Of a stretch of 19,060 nt of DNA, positions 15,605 to 19,060 are shown in pieces. This DNA comes from CAYUYV01 sp964449455. GTDB lineage: Bacteria > Pseudomonadota > Alphaproteobacteria > JAJFIK01. The stretch covers positions 1 through 19,060 of the forward strand of contig CAYUYV010000094.1 in assembly GCA_964449455.1 (NCBI GenBank), in the 5' to 3' direction. Both the position numbers and the translations under genes were made by a program. Position 1 is the first letter of the stretch; every line of letters begins with the position of its first letter. Below the pieces are notes generated by a model, which saw only the letters and a program-made list of their open reading frames with translations, did not search any database and was not told the origin of the DNA.

Positions 15605-15630
15605 GTGGCGCCGCGCTCGTGGCGCCGCGC
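15605..15630. repeat. 14-bp direct repeat, two copies, in the nuoI-nuoJ spacer
   Basis: gtggcgccgcgc occurs at 15605-15616 and 15619-15630, a 14-bp period. Each copy contains the self-complementary ggcgcc. Nearby, gtccg and cggac flank a 4-base loop (about 15638-15651). In minus-strand RNA this stretch directly follows the nuoI stop and could fold into GC-rich hairpins. No T-tract follows, so an intrinsic terminator is not supported. Confidence 0.6.
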
Positions 15631-15666
15631 CTGACGGTCCGCGGCCGGACGGCTCCGCGCGCGCCA

Positions 15667-16158
15667 TTACCGGTAGGGCGCATCAAGCTCCAGATTGCGT
15701 GCGATTTCCCGTTCCCAGCGGTCGCCATTGTTCAGGAGCTTCTGCTTGTCATAGAGCAGTTCTTCCCGAGTCTCGGTGGCAAATTCAAAGTTGGGCCCTT
15801 CGACAATGGCATCCACCGGACAGGCCTCCTGACAGAAGCCACAATAGATGCACTTCACCATGTCGATATCGTAGCGGGTGGTCCGGCGCACACCGTCCGC
15901 CGTGCGCGGTTCCGCCTCGATGGTGATGGCCTGGGCCGGACAGACTGCTTCACACAGCTTGCAGGCAATGCAGCGCTCGTCCCCATTGGGATAGCGGCGC
16001 AGGGCATGTTCGCCCCGGAAGCGTGGGCTGATCGGCCCCTTTTCAAAGGGGTAGTTCACCGTCGCCTTGGGCTTGAACATATAGCGCAGGGCCAGACCGA
16101 AGCTCGACAGGAACTCGGTCAGAAAGATCGATCGGGCGGTCCGGTCCAGAAGGGCCAT
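15667..16158 (-). CDS. nuoI: NADH-quinone oxidoreductase subunit I (two 4Fe-4S clusters)
   Basis: The ferredoxin-like subunit carrying clusters N6a and N6b that pass electrons from NuoG towards the N2 cluster and quinone. It has 163 residues, the usual alphaproteobacterial length. Both 4Fe-4S motifs are complete: CIACKLCEAVCP with Cys63, 66, 69 and 73, and CIYCGFCQEACP with Cys103, 106, 109 and 113. The ATG at 16158 (MALLDRTARS) is chosen because GGAGGT lies 7-8 bases ahead; a longer frame starting at 16215 lacks this. It follows nuoH by 63 nt. Confidence 0.97.
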   Translation of the reverse strand: MALLDRTARSIFLTEFLSSFGLALRYMFKPKATVNYPFEKGPISPRFRGEHALRRYPNGDERCIACKLCEAVCPAQAITIEAEPRTADGVRRTTRYDIDMVKCIYCGFCQEACPVDAIVEGPNFEFATETREELLYDKQKLLNNGDRWEREIARNLELDAPYR

Positions 16159-16221
16159 AAGCTTCACCTCCGCGAAATCGTGGATCGCATCGCCAAGGCC
16201 TCGGGCCCCGGCCATGCAGGG

Positions 16222-17253
16222 TCAGGGCAGACTGTCCGTCGCCACCAGAACCCCGGCAGTTGCCACGACATAGAACAATGAGAACGGCAGGAAGACCTTC
16301 CAGCCGAGCCGCATAAGCTGGTCATACCGGTAGCGGGGCACGATCGCCTTCACCATGGCGAACATGAAAAACATGAGCATGGTTTTCAGGAAAAACCACC
16401 AGAAACCGGGCAGCCAGGTGAAGGGCGCCACATCCGCCGGCGGATGCCAGCCACCCAGAAACATGATCGTCAGCATGGCGCACATCAGCACGATGCTCGT
16501 GTACTCTCCGATCATGAACAACAGATAGGGCACGGCGGAATACTCCACCTGATAGCCCGCGACGAGTTCCGATTCGGCCTCGGGAAGATCGAAGGGCGGA
16601 CGGTTGGTCTCCGCCAGGGCCGAGATGAAAAACACGATGAACATCGGAAACAGCGGCAGCAGATACCAATTCTGGATGCCCCCAGCCTGGGCGCGCACGA
16701 TATCGGTCAGGTTCAAAGAGCCCACCATCAGCACGACCGTGATGATCACGAAGCCGATGGAGACCTCATAAGAAACCATCTGGGCCGCCGACCGCAGGCC
16801 TCCCAGAAAGGGATATTTCGAGTTCGATGCCCAGCCCCCCATGATGACGCCATAGACGCCAAGGGAGGAAATCGCGAGCACATATAAAATGCCCACATTG
16901 ATGTCGGCTATCGCCCAGCCATCCTCAACCGGAATGACCGCCCAGGCCGCCAGAGCGAAGACGAAAGTCAGCACGGGCGCCAGCAGGAACACCCCCTTGT
17001 CGGCCCCGGCCGGAACGACCGTTTCCTTGAGCATAAATTTGATGAGATCGGCGAAAAGCTGAAACAGGCCAAAGGGGCCGACCACATTCGGCCCTTTACG
17101 CAACTGCACGGACGCCCAGATCTTGCGATCCGCATACACAACATAGGCGACAACAACGAGCAGCGGCAGGACGAGGAGCAGGATCTCGGACGTGATTCCG
17201 ATCGCCGTCCCCCAGAAAGGTCCCATCAGCTCGATGAAAAAGTCCCGGATCAT
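16222..17253 (-). CDS. nuoH: NADH-quinone oxidoreductase subunit H
   Basis: The membrane subunit that forms most of the quinone chamber and joins the peripheral and membrane arms. It has 343 residues with about eight helices. RKGPNVVGPFGLFQLFADL (52-70), GGWASNSKYPFLGGLR (139-154) and the acidic loop ETNRPPFDLPEAESEL (215-230) are the conserved quinone-site blocks. The ATG at 17253 is preceded by GGAAGGACTTGAG. It follows nuoG by 21 nt. Confidence 0.97.
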   Translation of the reverse strand: MIRDFFIELMGPFWGTAIGITSEILLLVLPLLVVVAYVVYADRKIWASVQLRKGPNVVGPFGLFQLFADLIKFMLKETVVPAGADKGVFLLAPVLTFVFALAAWAVIPVEDGWAIADINVGILYVLAISSLGVYGVIMGGWASNSKYPFLGGLRSAAQMVSYEVSIGFVIITVVLMVGSLNLTDIVRAQAGGIQNWYLLPLFPMFIVFFISALAETNRPPFDLPEAESELVAGYQVEYSAVPYLLFMIGEYTSIVLMCAMLTIMFLGGWHPPADVAPFTWLPGFWWFFLKTMLMFFMFAMVKAIVPRYRYDQLMRLGWKVFLPFSLFYVVATAGVLVATDSLP

Positions 17254-17274
17254 CTCAAGTCCTTCCCCGCTCCG

Positions 17275-19060
17275 TCATTCCGCGGCCACGGCGCCCGGGG
17301 CACCCAGGATCTCGGCACTGCACTTCGCCATGGTCTGGGAGGCGCGTGCAATCGGATTGGTCATATAGTAATTCGCGATCGGCGAACGGAACGGTTGGCG
17401 GTCCGTCGGACCGTCCGCGCCAAGACCATCCAGCAGATCCGCTGTCGTCCCGTCGGCGCCGGGGGCGTAGTCAATCGAGGACAGGGCCGGGACATCTTTC
17501 CACAGTGCCGTGCGCAACGAGGCCAGCGTGTCATAGGGCAGAGACTTGCCAACGGCGGCCGACAGGGCCCGGATGATCGCCCAGTCCTCCCGCGCTTCGC
17601 CCGGCGGGAACACCGCGCGCTTGCCGAGCTGGACACGCCCTTCGGTGTTGATCCACAGCGCGTCTTTTTCCGTGTAGGCCGCGCCCGGGAAGATCACATC
17701 GGCCCGATGTGCCCCCGCATCCCCATGGCTGCCCTGATAGACCACGAAGGTCTGCCCCAGCGAGCCCATGTCGATCTCGTCAACGCCAAGCAGGAACACC
17801 GTATCAAGGCGCCCATCCCTGGCCGCAGACAGAATTTCCGCCCGGTCAAGACCGCCCTCGCCCGGCAGGAAGCCCACATCGAGACCGCCAACGCGGGCCG
17901 CTGCCGTGTGCAGAATATTGAAGCCGTTCCAGGCTGCCTGCTCGTCGCCCGCGGCGCGCAGCATGCCGGTCTCCCGGGCCAGGGCGGCGCATAGGCCGTA
18001 GATGGCCGCGCCGTCAGGGCGCGCCAATGCGCCCTGGCCAATCACAATCATCGGCCGCTCGGCATCGTTGAGAACCTGACGGAACGGATGGTTGCCTGTG
18101 ACCAGGGCCCGCAGAGCGTCCGGATCCTCGCCCAGATGGTCATAACCGTAAGTGAGATCGCCAGCCTCGCCGATCACCCCGATGCCCCGGAAGCCACGCT
18201 GCAAATAGCGTTTGCGCAGGCGTGCATTGAGAATCGGCGCCTCGATGCGCGGGTTCGACCCCACGATAAGCAGAGCGTCCGCATCCTCAATTCCGGCAAT
18301 GGTGGTATTGAACAGATAACGTTGGCGCGGGCCGGAGACCGGCAAAGCGGCGCCGTCCTGGCGGCAATCCAGATTGCGCACACCCAGTGCATCCATCAGT
18401 TGCTTGAGCGCATACTGACTTTCCGTGCACACCAAGTCACCAGACAACGCTGCCACGCGGGACGGATCGGCGGTCTTCAGGCGCGTCGCAACAGCCTCCA
18501 GTGCCTCGCCCCAGCTTGCGGGCTTGAGCGCCCCGTTGACCCGCACATAGGGCGTGTCCAAACGCTGGCGGTGCAGACCATCCCAGACAAAGCGGGTCTT
18601 GTCGGCAATCCATTCCTCGTTGATGTCCTCATGGAGACGCGGCAGGAAGCGCATCACTTCCCGGCCCCGGAAGTCCACCCGGATATTGGAGCCCACGGCA
18701 TCCATCACATCGACGCTCTCGGCCTTGCGCAGCTCCCACGAGCGCGCCTTGAAAGCATAAGGCTTTGAGGTCAGGGCACCCACAGGGCACAGATCAATCA
18801 CATTACCGGAGAGTTCCGTGCGGACCGCATGCTCCAGATAGGTGGTGATTTCCATGTCCTCGCCGCGGCCTGTCGCGCCAAGTTCGGGCACGCCGCCCAC
18901 TTCCGTGGCGAAGCGGACGCAGCGGGTGCAATGGATGCACCGGGTCATAACCGTCTTGATCAGTGGGCCCATATATTTGTCTTCAACGGCCCGCTTGTTC
19001 TCATGGTACCGGGTGTGATCCACCCCATAAGCCATGGACTGGTCCTGCAAATCGCACTCG
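17275..19060 (-). CDS. nuoG: NADH-quinone oxidoreductase subunit G, C-terminal part (cut by window edge)
   Basis: NuoG is the large iron-sulfur subunit of the complex I peripheral arm. About 595 codons are visible, starting at ECDLQDQSMAYG, so roughly the first 110 residues with the 2Fe-2S domain lie beyond position 19060. The Cys in ECDLQD is the last ligand of cluster N5. CIHCTRC (Cys41, 44 and 47 of the visible part) and the Cys of VIDLCPVGAL (91) ligate N4. The rest is the molybdopterin-oxidoreductase-like domain, which has lost its cofactor role in complex I. The apparent TTG start at 19050 is an internal leucine codon, not the real start. It is the first visible gene of the cluster, in the order G-H-I-J-K-L-M-N. 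Confidence 0.96.
   Translation of the reverse strand, partial: ECDLQDQSMAYGVDHTRYHENKRAVEDKYMGPLIKTVMTRCIHCTRCVRFATEVGGVPELGATGRGEDMEITTYLEHAVRTELSGNVIDLCPVGALTSKPYAFKARSWELRKAESVDVMDAVGSNIRVDFRGREVMRFLPRLHEDINEEWIADKTRFVWDGLHRQRLDTPYVRVNGALKPASWGEALEAVATRLKTADPSRVAALSGDLVCTESQYALKQLMDALGVRNLDCRQDGAALPVSGPRQRYLFNTTIAGIEDADALLIVGSNPRIEAPILNARLRKRYLQRGFRGIGVIGEAGDLTYGYDHLGEDPDALRALVTGNHPFRQVLNDAERPMIVIGQGALARPDGAAIYGLCAALARETGMLRAAGDEQAAWNGFNILHTAAARVGGLDVGFLPGEGGLDRAEILSAARDGRLDTVFLLGVDEIDMGSLGQTFVVYQGSHGDAGAHRADVIFPGAAYTEKDALWINTEGRVQLGKRAVFPPGEAREDWAIIRALSAAVGKSLPYDTLASLRTALWKDVPALSSIDYAPGADGTTADLLDGLGADGPTDRQPFRSPIANYYMTNPIARASQTMAKCSAEILGAPGAVAAE

Overview
The window comes from a GC-rich alphaproteobacterium. 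I infer the class from the late complex I operon order nuoG-H-I-J-K-L-M-N followed by birA, coaX and an RNase J gene, from the ParC sequence (HPHGDQ in the quinolone-resistance region), and from a fused FAD-oxidoreductase/SelD protein. The order or genus cannot be set from the sequence alone. A run of exactly 100 N (1987-2086) shows that this is a scaffold with an unresolved gap.

Layout. Positions 1-961 (minus) hold the N-terminal third of ParC. A nitrilase (1033-1980, plus) diverges from it and ends at a 13-bp tandem repeat that runs into the gap. On the far side of the gap, convergent to the nitrilase, lies a 737-residue FAD-oxidoreductase/selenide-water-dikinase fusion (2106-4319, minus). 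Divergent from that is a two-gene plus-strand unit, an AhpD-like protein (4431-4892) and a class I methyltransferase (4933-5721). A 284-bp convergent junction with 15-bp tandem repeats (5722-6005) follows.

From 6006 to the right edge everything is on the minus strand and forms one long cluster. In transcription order it is nuoG (cut by the edge), nuoH, nuoI, nuoJ, nuoK, nuoL, nuoM, nuoN, birA, coaX, rnj. Spacing is mostly short: TGATG for nuoL/nuoM, a GTGA overlap for coaX/rnj, and 10 nt for nuoK/nuoL. The two wide spacers are nuoI-nuoJ (189 bp, with a 14-bp direct repeat) and birA-coaX (160 bp).

How the genes work together. The nuo genes supply the distal peripheral arm (NuoG), the connecting ferredoxin-like subunit (NuoI) and the membrane arm (H, J, K, L, M, N) of the proton-pumping NADH:quinone oxidoreductase. 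BirA and CoaX are cofactor genes (biotin attachment, first step of CoA synthesis), and RNase J handles RNA turnover. The left part is a set of unrelated enzyme genes: a nitrilase, a selenium-activation fusion protein, an AhpD-like protein and a methyltransferase.

Most of the window is ordinary core genome. I see no RNA genes, insertion sequences, prophage or CRISPR. The points worth a second look are the tandem repeats at both gene 3'-3' junctions, the Glu-to-Gln change in the AhpD-like active-site motif, and the selenium fusion protein with no other selenium gene in view.
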